Part shown: positions 44,073 through 53,080 of the stretch, one piece after another
How positions within the stretch are numbered: the stretch's first letter is position 1
How the letters are laid out: every line of letters starts with the position of its first letter
Assembly: GCA_965199135.1 (NCBI GenBank)
Contig: OZ240685.1
Coordinates: 2,232,001 to 2,296,000 of the forward strand
Reading direction: 5' to 3'
DNA length: 64,000 nt
DNA from: EB88 sp965199135
GTDB lineage: Bacteria > Acidobacteriota > Terriglobia > Terriglobales > Acidobacteriaceae
Position numbers and translations under genes: made by a program
Notes under the pieces: generated by a model
The model's input: the letters and a program-made list of their open reading frames with translations, nothing else
Databases searched by the model: none
What the model was told of the DNA's origin: nothing

Positions 44073-45340
44073 AGTTGCCCCGTGCTTGCGCTCGCTCCTG
44101 CGTCGAATAGCTGCATCTGTGCCGGGAGAATCACTGCATTCGGCAACGCGACCGAGTCGATGCCGGGCAGCAATGGGTCAACGACCGAGGTGTGATCGGT
44201 GGTGGTCACAAATGGCGAAACGGTCTTGATGCGTACGTTGAGCTTGCGCAGATCATCGAGCGAGAGCGGGTGATAGGCCCGGATACGCAGGATGCGCTCC
44301 ACGTTGCGGTAGCCGATGCCAGGAACTCGCAGCAGCACTTCGCGTGTGGCGCGGTTCACATCGACAGGGAAGAACTCGCGATGGCCGAGGGCCCAGGTAA
44401 GCTTTGGGTCTTTGTCGAGATCGAGGTTCGGCTGTTCAGGTGTCGTCAGCTCGGAGCCCTGGAAGCCGTAGTAGCGCATCAGCCAGTCCGCCTGGTAGAG
44501 GCGATGCTCGCGCACGAGCGGCGCGGCCTTCATCGGCAGGCGCGCATCGCCCTGCGGAAAGGGGCTGAAGCCCGAATAGTAGATACGCTTCAGGTCGAAG
44601 TTGCCGTAGAGGTGCGACGCGGTCGCGAGTATCTCCTGGTCTGTTGACGCAGTTGCCCCGACGACCATCTGGGTGCTCTGCCCCGCAGGCGCAAACTTCG
44701 GGGCGGACCGTCGACGCTTGCGCTCCTCTTCGGCTTCGCTCTTATGCTCGAAGATCTGCGCCATGGTGCCCTCGATAACATCGACCTTCTTGTCCGGGGC
44801 AAGCTGTACAAGATCCTGCTGCGTCGGCAGCTCCATGTTGGCGCTGAGCCGGTCTGCATAGGTACCGGCACGCTCGACGAGCACATCGCTCGCCCCGGGA
44901 ATCGCCTTGAGGTGGATGTACCCGCCAAAGGAGTGCACCTCGCGCAGCGTGCGCGCAACTTCGATGAGCTGCTCCATCGTGTAATCCGGTGACTGGATGA
45001 TCCCGGAGGAGAGAAACAGGCCTTCGATGTAGTTGCGCTTGTAGAAATTAATCGTCAGGTCGGCGATTTCCTGCGGCGTAAAGCGGGCGCGCTGCACGTC
45101 ACTTGAGACTCGGTTCACACAGAACACGCAGTCATACGTGCAGTAGTTGGTCAGCAGGATCTTGAGCAGCGAGACACAGCGGCCGTCGGGAGTGTAACTG
45201 TGGCAGATACCCATTCCGTCGGAGTGGCCGACTCCTTTGCCGTTGCCGCTACGCTTGGCGCCGGAGCTCGCACAGGAAGCGTCGTACTTCGCGGCATCGG
45301 CCAGGATCTCGAGTTTCTGCTGCACCTGCATCATGGGCAT
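44069..45340 (-). CDS. Putative DNA modification/repair radical SAM protein
   Basis: About 423 residues. Radical SAM motif CTYDCVFC (CX3CX2C), preceded by GMGICHSYTPDGRCVSLLKILLTNYC. The GLFLSSGI strand and a substrate-barrel region follow. The C-terminal part carries a helix-hairpin-helix (LLRVPGIGYRNVERILRIR), a DNA-binding element. This matches a family named for its constant pairing with the DUF4130/UDG fusion. I chose the ATG at 45340 (GGAAG about 10 bases upstream) because the preceding in-frame sequence is Cys-rich and non-protein-like. First gene of the pair; MFS gene upstream on the same strand. Reaction unknown. Confidence 0.9.
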   Translation of the reverse strand: MPMMQVQQKLEILADAAKYDASCASSGAKRSGNGKGVGHSDGMGICHSYTPDGRCVSLLKILLTNYCTYDCVFCVNRVSSDVQRARFTPQEIADLTINFYKRNYIEGLFLSSGIIQSPDYTMEQLIEVARTLREVHSFGGYIHLKAIPGASDVLVERAGTYADRLSANMELPTQQDLVQLAPDKKVDVIEGTMAQIFEHKSEAEEERKRRRSAPKFAPAGQSTQMVVGATASTDQEILATASHLYGNFDLKRIYYSGFSPFPQGDARLPMKAAPLVREHRLYQADWLMRYYGFQGSELTTPEQPNLDLDKDPKLTWALGHREFFPVDVNRATREVLLRVPGIGYRNVERILRIRAYHPLSLDDLRKLNVRIKTVSPFVTTTDHTSVVDPLLPGIDSVALPNAVILPAQMQLFDAGASASTGQL

Positions 45341-45441
45341 AGGATGAGCTTCCGCCGTGCGCTGCAAAGCAAAACAGCAGCAATTTGGCCGGATCACACA
45401 GAAGAGAACTCATCCAGTATAGCGAACAAAAGGAGAAAGCG

Positions 45442-46773
45442 TCAGGCCTCGGTACCAAGTTGCGTCTGGAGCTGTTCGAGCGTTCTGCCCTTGGTCTCCG
45501 GGTAGATAAAAAGCACAACGAAAAACTGGAGCACCATCATCAGGCTGAAGAAGACGAAGGGCGCTCCATTCGAGTGCTTGGCCACGACCGGGAAGGCGAA
45601 GGAGATCACGGCGTTGGCCACCCAGTGCGAGCCGCTGCCGAGGCTTTGTCCCTTGGAGCGGACGCGCGTCGGAAACACCTCGCTGATGTAGACCCAGATG
45701 ACCGCGCCCTGCGAGATCGAGAAGAAGAAGATGAAGCCGACCAGCAGCCACAGGAGATCGGCGAGGTAGCGGTGCGCCATGAAGACATAGGCGACACCCG
45801 CAAGCGAGAGCGCGCAGCCGACGGAGCCGACGAGCATCAGTGTCTTGCGGCCAAGCTTGTCGATCACTGTCATCGCGAGGCAGGTGGAGCAAAAGTTCAC
45901 CGCGCCAATGATCACCGACTGCTCTGCGCCAGAGATCGACGAGAAGCCGCCGAAGCGGAAAATATCAGGCAGGTAGTAGAGGATTGCATTGATGCCGGCC
46001 AGCTGGTTGAAGAGGCCGATCGAGACAGCAAGAAAGATGGGCAGCCGAAGGTTGCGCGTGAACAGCGGCGCATTGCTGTGCGCGGCGTCCGCGTGGATTG
46101 CACGCCGGAGTTCATCGACTTCGGCCTGCGGATCAGGCGAGCCCAGCAACCCAAGTGCGGCCTGTGCTTCGTCGATGCGATTCTGTGTCAGCAGCCAGCG
46201 GGCGGAGCGTGGCACGCCGAAGAGCAGCAGCAGGAACAGGAACGCAGGAATGCCAGCCACCCCAAGCTCCCAGCGCCACGTGTTTACGCCGAAATGTGCG
46301 CTCTGGATGAGGAAGTTGGACGCATAGGCGAGCAGGATGCCGCCGACAACATTGACCTGGAACAGGCCGACGAGCCTGCCACGAAGACGCGCTGGCGCCA
46401 TCTCCGCGATGTACACGGGGCCGAGTACCGAGGAGCCGCCGATGCCGAGGCCGCCGATGAAGCGGAAGACCAGCAGGGAAGTCCAGCTCCACGCAAGCGC
46501 GGTTCCGATGGCAGAGATGAGATAGAGGATCGCCATCACGCGCAGGGCCTCGCGCGAGCCGATGCGCTGCCCGAGGTTGCCGGAGGTGAGCGCGCCGATG
46601 ACGGTGCCCCACAAGGCGATCGAGACGGTGAAGCCGAGCTGCCCAGCCGAGAGCGAAAAAATCTCGGTGAGCTGGTGCGTCGTGCCTGAGATCACGGCTG
46701 TGTCAAAGCCGAAGAGCAGACCGCCCAGCGCGCCAACGAGAGCGCTGCGAATCAAAAGAGAGTTCAGCCGCAT
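45442..46773 (-). CDS. Sugar porter family MFS transporter
   Basis: Inner-membrane sugar/H+ symporter of about 443 residues with 12 helices. Family signatures: GALGGLLFGFDTAVISGT (helix 1), GSREALRV, RFIGGLGIGGSSVLGPVYIAEMAPARLRGRLVGLFQ (helix 4-5 PESPR-like loop region), INAILYYLPDIF (helix 7), and PTRVRSKGQSLG and YPETKGRTLEQLQ at the C-terminus. The ATG at 46773 was chosen because the sugar-porter N-terminus begins there; the frame extends to 46977 without family similarity. Likely pentose or hexose import; substrate not readable. Confidence 0.92.
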   Translation of the reverse strand: MRLNSLLIRSALVGALGGLLFGFDTAVISGTTHQLTEIFSLSAGQLGFTVSIALWGTVIGALTSGNLGQRIGSREALRVMAILYLISAIGTALAWSWTSLLVFRFIGGLGIGGSSVLGPVYIAEMAPARLRGRLVGLFQVNVVGGILLAYASNFLIQSAHFGVNTWRWELGVAGIPAFLFLLLLFGVPRSARWLLTQNRIDEAQAALGLLGSPDPQAEVDELRRAIHADAAHSNAPLFTRNLRLPIFLAVSIGLFNQLAGINAILYYLPDIFRFGGFSSISGAEQSVIIGAVNFCSTCLAMTVIDKLGRKTLMLVGSVGCALSLAGVAYVFMAHRYLADLLWLLVGFIFFFSISQGAVIWVYISEVFPTRVRSKGQSLGSGSHWVANAVISFAFPVVAKHSNGAPFVFFSLMMVLQFFVVLFIYPETKGRTLEQLQTQLGTEA

Positions 46774-46861
46774 GTATCCGTAACCTGCTTCACCTGGCAT
46801 ACTCCGCGTGTTTGCGGTTGCAGGGAGGATACAGCAGAGTGGACTCGCCGTGCTTTCCTGG

Positions 46862-47776
46862 TTACCTGTTCGGCAGCAAGTGTGTGCGTCCCTCGGTGAG
46901 CAGCAGCATGCGATCGGCAAGGCCCGCGGCGGCGGCGGCAGCCCGGAGTCGTACCGGTGGCTCGTCCATAGGCTCAAGCGAAAGCCGGAAGGTTCCGTAG
47001 TGCATGGGGATCAAGGTGCTGCTGCCAAGCTCCACAAAGCCATGCAGCGCGTCCTCGGGACTGGTGTGGACGCTGCGGAAGTTGTCAGGGTAGTAGGCGC
47101 CGATCGGCAGAAGCGCGATCTCGGGATGGAAGCGTCGCCCGATCTCGGCGAAGCCGGGGAACGCTGCGGTGTCGCCGGAGTGGTAGAGGGAGTGCGTCGC
47201 CCACTGGAGGACGTATCCACCGTAGCCGCGGAAGGTGTCATTGAAGAAGCGGGCGCCCCAATGCCGGGCCGGCGTCAGCGTGATTGTAATCGGGTCGGTT
47301 GCAGATGGAAGCTCTGTCGCCTCCCAGGTGTCGAGCGTGCGCACCTCACGGAAGCCAAGCTTCTCGACCAGGTCGGCGACGCCTTTCGGCACGATCACCA
47401 TGGGAGGCGCTGCCTTCTGCCGCTTGTTGTTGCGAAGGATCGCGCGCAGCGAGGCGAGATTGAGGTGATCCATGTGGGCGTGCGTCAGGAGCACAGCATC
47501 GATCGGCGGAAGATCGCGCACACGCAGACCAGGCTTTCGTCTCCGCTTGAGCACGATGAGGAAGCTCGCGAAAACCGGGTCCACCAGGAGGTGGGGTCCG
47601 TTGATCTCGAGCAGAAAGGATGAGTGGCCGATCCAGGTCACGCCGTAACTGCCTGCGGGCGCAGCGAGCGGCAGGTGCTGTTCACCCCGCATGGGGGTGA
47701 ACAGCGACTCACGGACCAGGTTGCTGATGAACTGGAGCTTGCTGATTTTGAATCGGGCGGCGGGCTGCTTCTGCAT
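46862..47776 (-). CDS. MBL-fold metallo-hydrolase (UlaG/NAPE-PLD-like)
   Basis: About 304 residues of the metallo-beta-lactamase superfamily. Metal-binding motif THAHMDHL (HxHxDH) near residue 105, RHWGARFFND, HSGDTAAFPGF (bridging Asp), and the late MHYGTFRL His. The AHMDH/HWGARF pattern is that of the L-ascorbate-6-phosphate lactonase/N-acylphosphatidylethanolamine phospholipase-like subgroup; a lipid or lactone substrate is a guess. No signal peptide. A region of about 40 bases separates it from the CDGSH gene upstream. Confidence 0.88.
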   Translation of the reverse strand: MQKQPAARFKISKLQFISNLVRESLFTPMRGEQHLPLAAPAGSYGVTWIGHSSFLLEINGPHLLVDPVFASFLIVLKRRRKPGLRVRDLPPIDAVLLTHAHMDHLNLASLRAILRNNKRQKAAPPMVIVPKGVADLVEKLGFREVRTLDTWEATELPSATDPITITLTPARHWGARFFNDTFRGYGGYVLQWATHSLYHSGDTAAFPGFAEIGRRFHPEIALLPIGAYYPDNFRSVHTSPEDALHGFVELGSSTLIPMHYGTFRLSLEPMDEPPVRLRAAAAAAGLADRMLLLTEGRTHLLPNR

Positions 47777-47818
47777 GCTGCCTATTGGACGACGGGAAGC
47801 AGCCCGGCGATGTTTCTT

Positions 47819-48088
47819 CTAGAGGCCGTTCTTCGGCGCATTGTCGCCTTTCACCGCGTCGGCGGCAGAGGGATCCTGCGCGATCACAGCCGCTTCCGCA
47901 GCCTGGAAGCCGATCTTCGTGTGCATGCCGTCGCAGAATGGCTTGCGCGTGGAGGCGCCGCAGCGACACAGAGAAACAGCGGGCTTGCCGGTGAGGTCCC
48001 ACTCGGCTCCATTCGCGTCAACGAGACGAATGGGGCCTTCAACGCGGAAGGGACCGTTGGGACGAACTGTGATGGTGACATCTGCCAT
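47819..48088 (-). CDS. CDGSH iron-sulfur domain protein
   Basis: About 89 residues. The [2Fe-2S] motif appears as CRCGASTRKPFCDGMHTKIGF (C-x-C-x3-T-x3-P-x-C-D-G-x-H, with Met where Ser is usual). The N-terminal strand is TVRPNGPFRVEGPIRL. Electron-transfer or Fe-S transfer role, as for small bacterial CDGSH proteins. AAGGAG lies 8 bases before the ATG at 48088; a longer frame to 48154 has no support. Confidence 0.93.
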   Translation of the reverse strand: MADVTITVRPNGPFRVEGPIRLVDANGAEWDLTGKPAVSLCRCGASTRKPFCDGMHTKIGFQAAEAAVIAQDPSAADAVKGDNAPKNGL

Positions 48089-48144
48089 GAAACACTCCTT
48101 GGGCTTGCGGATCAGTCCCGAGTGTAGCAGCGCGCGATCAGGAG

Positions 48145-48181
48145 AAAGGCCCACTCCCGTTGAAGCTGGAAGCGGGCCTTT
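48145..48181 (-). terminator. Terminator of the AT-hook/lysine-rich gene
   Basis: An 8-bp stem AAAGGCCC/GGGCCTTT around a 21-base loop, read leftward with TTTCTCC after the second arm. It lies just past the stop of the leftward AT-hook gene and before the CDGSH gene. Confidence 0.6.
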
Positions 48182-48209
48182 TGCTGAAGCAATGATGCGC
48201 GGCTTCCGC

Positions 48210-49085
48210 TTAGCGGCGGCCGCTTTTCTTTGCCGTTGACTTCTTCTTGATGGCGACGGCAGCGCGTTGTGCCCCGGCGCGTGTCGTCTTCTTGGCAGAA
48301 GCCTTCTTTGTGGTGGTACTTTTGGCCGCTGTCTTCTTGGTTGCCGTCTTCGTTGCCGTCTTCTTGGTGGAGGAAGGCGGACGTCCTACGGGGCGCTTTG
48401 CAGGAGTCGCCGTGCGCCCTGAAGACCTGGTCGCCGTCTTGCTGGTCGCCGTCTTCTTGGTGGCCGGGCGGCCAACACTCTTCTTCGCGGCTGCCTTCTT
48501 GGTTGCGGGGCGGCCGACACTCTTTTTCGCGGCAGCCTTCTTGGTTGCGGGGCGACCGACGCTCTTCTTGGTCGTAGCCTGCTTCGTCGAGGGACGTCCC
48601 ACGCTGCGGGTCGCTGTTGCCTTCTTGGCTGTCCCTTTCTTGCCTGCTGCTTTGGTTGCCGTCTTGATCGCTGTTTTGGTCAACGCCTTCTTTGGCTCGC
48701 TCTTCGCGGGAGCCTTCTTGGCTGTGGTCTTGCGGCCCGTGGTTTCTGGTGCTGCCTTCTTTGCGGTCTTCTTGCCCGTGCTTTTCTTCGCGCTCGAACT
48801 CGCGTTTTCAGGGTGGATCAGGCGATTGAAGTTGCTCTCTGCGCCTTCTGCCGTGACTTCCTGGTAGACCAGCGACAAATTGCTCGCGTCGAACTTCTCA
48901 AAGAACTCTTCCCACGAGATCTCTTTGAGGTTGGAGTCATTCGCATTCGTCGCACCCGGAAATTCAATGCGGAGGATGCCTGTGCCGTTCTCACTGGTGC
49001 TTTCTACTTCTGCAGGTTTGCCCCCGCGCTTCTCTGCCCACGCTTTGATTTCTTCGTGATCCTGTGTCGTCTTTGATAGTGCCAT
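48210..49085 (-). CDS. Histone H1/AlgP-like protein with AT-hook GRP repeats
   Basis: 291 residues. An N-terminal globular part of about 90 residues (IKAWAEKRGGKPAEVEST, LRIEFPGATNANDSNLKEISWEEFFEKFDASNLSLVYQE) is followed by a 200-residue Lys/Ala/Thr-rich tail. The tail contains three 14-residue repeats of KSVGRPATKKAAAK type plus two flanking variants, each with a GRP core (five GRP cores at residues 163, 177, 191, 205 and 234), like eukaryotic AT-hooks in which Gly-Arg-Pro sits in the minor groove of AT-rich DNA. The lysine/alanine-rich remainder resembles H1-like bacterial chromosome proteins. Its N-terminal domain is of a conserved bacterial type of unknown function. Expected to bind DNA non-specifically. 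Confidence 0.85.
   Translation of the reverse strand: MALSKTTQDHEEIKAWAEKRGGKPAEVESTSENGTGILRIEFPGATNANDSNLKEISWEEFFEKFDASNLSLVYQEVTAEGAESNFNRLIHPENASSSAKKSTGKKTAKKAAPETTGRKTTAKKAPAKSEPKKALTKTAIKTATKAAGKKGTAKKATATRSVGRPSTKQATTKKSVGRPATKKAAAKKSVGRPATKKAAAKKSVGRPATKKTATSKTATRSSGRTATPAKRPVGRPPSSTKKTATKTATKKTAAKSTTTKKASAKKTTRAGAQRAAVAIKKKSTAKKSGRR
48441..48608. repeat. 42-bp in-frame tandem repeat in the AT-hook gene
   Basis: Four tandem copies (two nearly identical) of a 42-base unit encoding KSVGRPATKKAAAK within the AT-hook/lysine-rich gene, at residues about 160-215. Copy number is likely to vary between strains because of the direct repeats. Confidence 0.8.
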
Positions 49086-49250
49086 CGGTCGTATTCTCCC
49101 TTGTGTCGCGCCGCGCCTCGTGCCGTTGCCGTTGCCACAGATGCAGCACGCCTGGTGTGTATCACAGCATGGGATGGCAGCGCACGGGAAGGTGTTTCCG
49201 CAGAGTTCGAAAGAAAAATTGCGCAGGAGTGAAGAGAGGAATATGGTTCG

Positions 49251-50012
49251 CTAACGATTGCCGCGTGCATGCTCATCGAGCAGTCGCAAGGCTTCGCGAA
49301 ATCCATGCGGCGTCCCTGTGTCAACGTAGTGCGTACCCGCTGCAATGGCGTGTGCCGTTTCGCCGTGTGCAAGCCACGCATTCACGAGCGTGCCCAGATA
49401 TTCATCGCCGCGCCCGGGCTCAGCCCAGAGTGCATGCAGTGCGAGGAAGATTTGTCCCGGCATGCGCACAGCGCCCCAGACGAGCGACGAGCCAGCGTGC
49501 GGCTGCTTCACCTCGATACGCAGCACGACCCCGTGCTCGTCAGCGATCACTGCGTCGAAAAACTCAGGGTGCTCCACAGGAAAGAGCAGAAAGGCGAGTA
49601 CGTCTGACGGCAGCTGCGCCAGCCCGTCCTCTGGAAACCAGACCGTATCCGGAAGGCCGAGAAGGATGTCGTCTGCCTCTGCGATCAGCGGCGCGGCACA
49701 GAACAGAGCATCACAGAGGCCACGTGGAAGGGCCTGCACCACGTAGACGATCGGGATGCCCCTGAAGCTTGCTCCGTAGTACTCGAGGATGTCGGACTTG
49801 CCCGGCGAGATCACGAAGCAGAGCCGCGTTGCGCCAGCGCGGATCATGCGGTCCAGCAGGTACTCGCTTACAGCGCGCGGTCGTTCTGCGAGATGGCCCG
49901 ACTCGTTCTGCTCCAGGCGCGTTCCGACCGGCAACAACTCTTTTGAAAACGCGAGAGGCTGCATGCGGCTGCCGCGTCCGGCTGCGGGGATGACACCCCA
50001 GGTGTGGCGCAC
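49251..50012 (-). CDS. NTP-transferase family protein (nucleotidyltransferase)
   Basis: About 253 residues of the sugar-nucleotidylyltransferase fold. The N-terminal GVIPAAGRGSRMQPLAFSKELLPV is the NTP-binding GxGxRM-like loop, and later DDILLGLPDTVWF supplies the metal-binding Asp region. It resembles RmlA/GalU-type enzymes but is shorter and lacks their tetramerisation tail. The GTG start at 50012 follows directly on the stop of the glycosyltransferase (TAG-GTG), so the two are translationally coupled. A role in making an activated sugar for the adjacent glycosyltransferase is plausible. Confidence 0.82.
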   Translation of the reverse strand: MRHTWGVIPAAGRGSRMQPLAFSKELLPVGTRLEQNESGHLAERPRAVSEYLLDRMIRAGATRLCFVISPGKSDILEYYGASFRGIPIVYVVQALPRGLCDALFCAAPLIAEADDILLGLPDTVWFPEDGLAQLPSDVLAFLLFPVEHPEFFDAVIADEHGVVLRIEVKQPHAGSSLVWGAVRMPGQIFLALHALWAEPGRGDEYLGTLVNAWLAHGETAHAIAAGTHYVDTGTPHGFREALRLLDEHARGNR

Positions 50013-51101
50013 CTAGCTGCCTGCCGCCAGCGGAGCTGCCGCCTGGCTGAAGAGCGCCTCGAGTTGAAGCGCCCGATGTGTGGCGGTGTGCTCTGCGAGC
50101 ACGCGATCACGCGCCCGGGCCGCCATCTGTCGTAGCTGCTCAGGACTCTGATCAAGCGCGGCCAAGACATCGGTGCGGTCCGTAGCTGTCAGGATCTCCT
50201 CACCCGGCGTGAAGAAGGACTCGAGGCCTTCCCAGGTGTCTGTCAGTAGAGGCGCGCCGCAGGCTGCTGCTTCGAACAGGCGGCCGGACGGGCACCAGCC
50301 GTAAGCGGCCATCGCAGAGCGGGTGATATTGAGCGTGAGTCGGCCGGAAGAGAAGAAGGCCGGGTGAAGCTCGGGTGCAACGTGGCGGGCGAAGTAGATG
50401 TTGGGCGCCCATGGAAAATCCTGCGGATACATGGCGCCACCGATCAGAAAACGCTGCTCCGGGCGACGGCGTGCGGGCGCGAGAAAGAGCTCTTCCAGCT
50501 GCGGCTGGCGGTCGGCGGCATAGGTTCCCAGGTAAGAAAGGTCGGCAGTGAAGCCCGGGTCTGGGGCCGCCGGCCGGTGAGCCTTCGGATCGACGAAGCC
50601 GTACAGGGGCGCGACTGCGCGTGCGTGGAGCCGGCGTGAAATCGCATCGAGCGCGCGGCCGCCCGTATAGCTAAGAACAAGATCGAAGCCGGCAAGACCA
50701 TGCGGGGGCAAGTACTCGATCTCGCGCCCACCCTCAAGGGCATCGAGGGTGACGGGCGTATCCAGATCGTAGAAACACGTAAACGGGACATCGGAGCCGA
50801 GCACCTGCTCGCACGCCTTCGCTCCCTCGGGGCAAAAGCTTGTGACGATTGCAACATCCGCGCTTCGCAGCTCCTGCTCGATGCGCCTTGCTTCGTCTTC
50901 CAGTGTGTCGTAGAGCACCAGATAGACCTGCGCCGGGCACGGCCACGCATCACGATGTGCCGCGTAGTAGGGAACATTCTTCTCGAAAAAGGTGACTGTG
51001 TGTCCGCGTTGGGCCAGCGCGCGTAGGAGTCCGCGCCAGAGGGTCGCATGGCCATTGCCCCAGGAAGACGAGAGGGCGAGTCCAAAGATCACGAGCTTCA
51101 T
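50013..51101 (-). CDS. Glycosyltransferase, CgeB/DUF3880-like
   Basis: About 362 residues. GT-B-style protein: N-terminal MKLVIFGLALSSSWGNGHATLWRGLLRAL (donor/acceptor fold start), YAAHRDAWPCP, and a C-terminal NITRSAMAAYGWCPSGRLFEAAACGAPLLTDTWEGLESFF motif with EILTATD. This C-terminal part is the CgeB/glycosyl-transferase-1-2 signature. Acceptor unknown; cell-surface or spore-coat-like glycosylation is possible. The nucleotidyltransferase gene follows. No membrane helix. Confidence 0.82.
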   Translation of the reverse strand: MKLVIFGLALSSSWGNGHATLWRGLLRALAQRGHTVTFFEKNVPYYAAHRDAWPCPAQVYLVLYDTLEDEARRIEQELRSADVAIVTSFCPEGAKACEQVLGSDVPFTCFYDLDTPVTLDALEGGREIEYLPPHGLAGFDLVLSYTGGRALDAISRRLHARAVAPLYGFVDPKAHRPAAPDPGFTADLSYLGTYAADRQPQLEELFLAPARRRPEQRFLIGGAMYPQDFPWAPNIYFARHVAPELHPAFFSSGRLTLNITRSAMAAYGWCPSGRLFEAAACGAPLLTDTWEGLESFFTPGEEILTATDRTDVLAALDQSPEQLRQMAARARDRVLAEHTATHRALQLEALFSQAAAPLAAGS

Positions 51102-51291
51102 GTGCCCCTACGATGTTGCCGAGCGCCCGTATGTTTTCTGCTTTGTAGATGCTAGACGCGGTTTGTTCCAGCAGGGCAGCGACCCTGTGGGCGGCAGGGG
51201 GGCCGCTCGTGAAGAAGGCCGAGATTCTGCTATAGTTCTTCAAGTGGTTGCCACTCGTCGTGCACAATGCGAGGAGAAGCGCGCCAGGAAG

Positions 51292-51369
<78 letters not shown>

Positions 51370-51439
51370 TACAAAGCAAAGAACTTAGCTTCGTATGGGA
51401 CCTAATGTGACAAGCGAATCAGGGTCCGATTAGGGTCCA

Positions 51440-52639
51440 TTACGCCCGCCGGGGTACCAAAAGCGTGTCAGTTTCAACCTCTCTCTGACCCACGTTGGGC
51501 ACCATCATCCTTACAACCTTGCTCTGTGCGGCTCGTTTATGCGAGTTCACGGCCTGCGTGTATACGTCGAGCGTGATCCTGCTGTTCGCGTGCCTCAAGA
51601 GCTCCTGTACCGTCTTCACATCTTCCCCGTTCGCCTTCAGCAATGTACCGAAGGAATGGCGGAACGTGTGCCAGCCGATGTTCTTGGTGATGCCGGCTTG
51701 ACGTGCCACCGGCCTGATGTACCGCTTCATGAGATTGTCCGGCCAGTAAGGTTGTTTCCCCTTCATGCGCGGACTGGCAAAGACCCAATCACCATCCATC
51801 GGGTACGGGCTGTTGCGCCGCCAGCGACGAAGATCTTCAGCCATGTACTCGTCCATCGGGACGGGCTTGGCCGACGCTTCGGTCTTGCATACGCCGACCA
51901 CCTGATGCCAGATCGATTCGGTGACTCGAATCTCCAAGTTCTTGAAGTCAACGTCGTCCCAACGGAGTGCCAGGAGTTCGCTGACCCTCAGCCCAGTCGC
52001 GGCATCGAGGAGTGCTAAGGTGCGCTCCCTAACCGCCAGCTTGCTGAGGAGAAGTTGGAGTTCGTGCAGTTCCAGAACGTCAGGAACTTTCTCTCGCTTC
52101 GCGCTCTGGCGCACGAGTTTGATCGGATTTCGTTCGATCCACTCGTAGCGCATCGCGTGATGGAAGAGAGCACTCATAAGGTTCCAAATCTTTGCCTTCG
52201 TTCCCCTCGAACGCTTGATACCACCCAGCCACTCTTCTACTGCGACTGGCTTGATCTGATCCAGACGATGTGTTCCCCAACGAGGCAGAACCCAACCCCT
52301 CAGATAGCACTCGTAAGCAGCGCGCGTCGAGAACGCTTTGCGTCCCTGATCTTCACCGGCAAGTTCTTTCAACCGGTAATGAGCGATCAGTTCTGCGATT
52401 GTGCTTGGCCCGCCTTCAGTCTGCGGGGTTTCCTGGTTTGCGTCGATGCGCAATGCTTGAGCGGCTCTGAGTGCTGCTGCTTCGGTTGGCAATGCCGCGA
52501 TGGTGCCGACGATTGCTTTCCGACGCTTCGTTCCGCCATCAGATGTTGACTGCCACCAGCGGAAGACCCAGACATCTGGTCCACTCCGCCGTTTTTCGCA
52601 CTGCACGCTTCCTTGCTGATACCGTGTCCGCCTTGGCAT
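51440..52639 (-). CDS. Tyrosine recombinase / site-specific integrase
   Basis: About 399 residues. An N-terminal SAM-like core-binding domain (IAELIAHYRLKELAGEDQGRKAFSTRAAYECYLRGWVLPRWG; KIWNLMSALFHHAMRYEWIERNPI) is followed by the catalytic domain: Arg in DAATGLRVSELLALRWDDVD, HTFRHSFGTLL (HxxR), HANSRITLDVYTQ (His and nucleophilic Tyr). Integrates or excises the element by strand exchange at tRNA-Asp. The ATG at 52639 has ACAGGAGAAAC directly upstream, so it is preferred to the longer frame starting at 52774. Lies next to the tRNA, as usual for tRNA-targeting integrases. Confidence 0.95.
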   Translation of the reverse strand: MPRRTRYQQGSVQCEKRRSGPDVWVFRWWQSTSDGGTKRRKAIVGTIAALPTEAAALRAAQALRIDANQETPQTEGGPSTIAELIAHYRLKELAGEDQGRKAFSTRAAYECYLRGWVLPRWGTHRLDQIKPVAVEEWLGGIKRSRGTKAKIWNLMSALFHHAMRYEWIERNPIKLVRQSAKREKVPDVLELHELQLLLSKLAVRERTLALLDAATGLRVSELLALRWDDVDFKNLEIRVTESIWHQVVGVCKTEASAKPVPMDEYMAEDLRRWRRNSPYPMDGDWVFASPRMKGKQPYWPDNLMKRYIRPVARQAGITKNIGWHTFRHSFGTLLKANGEDVKTVQELLRHANSRITLDVYTQAVNSHKRAAQSKVVRMMVPNVGQREVETDTLLVPRRA

Positions 52640-52716
52640 GTTTCTCCTGTAGGCGTAGCGGATGGCTTGGAATAAGCCTATCGCACGCCGGGCAGAGGTT
52701 TTGTTGAAAAATCTTC

Positions 52717-52965
52717 TTATCCGGCGAGGCGCTCGGATATCCATCGGTCGATGTCGCTTGCGCGGAATCGCCACATGGACCCGAGCTGCAGGCCCCTCAC
52801 GATTCCTTGCCTGGCGTACCGCTGTAGCGTCTTGGGGTGAATGCGCATGATCGCCGCTGCTTCGTCCGAGTCCAGTAATGGTTCCGGATGAACATCGGCT
52901 GAGGCGGGAGGCTTTTTCGGAATAGCTTCAGACTCTTGTTGATGACGGGACGACAAAGGCAGCAT
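52717..52965 (-). CDS. Excisionase/AlpA-like helix-turn-helix protein
   Basis: 82 residues. MerR/Xis-style winged helix: LLDSDEAAAIMRIHPKTLQRYARQGIVRGLQLGSMWRFRASDIDRWI. Such small proteins direct excision or activate integrase. A perfect AAGGAGG lies 6 bases before the ATG at 52965. Its stop is about 80 bases upstream of the integrase start, on the same strand. Confidence 0.85.
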   Translation of the reverse strand: MLPLSSRHQQESEAIPKKPPASADVHPEPLLDSDEAAAIMRIHPKTLQRYARQGIVRGLQLGSMWRFRASDIDRWISERLAG

Positions 52966-53080
52966 TGTGCCTCCTTGATTGATCTCTGCTTCGTCTCGAA
53001 GGAGACGATTACTCAGCGTGCCCCGCGGCTCCAAAACAGTCCAATACTTCCTATCTATGCCACCCATGGCAAAACTTATA

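Noticed and set aside
45385..46689. Rightward frame of 434 codons opposite the MFS transporter
   Set aside because: Antisense to the sugar porter with all family motifs on the other strand; highly charged low-complexity translation.
48441..48608. CRISPR-like regularly spaced repeats
   Set aside because: The repeats are contiguous coding repeats (42 bases, in-frame) of the AT-hook gene, with no unique spacers.
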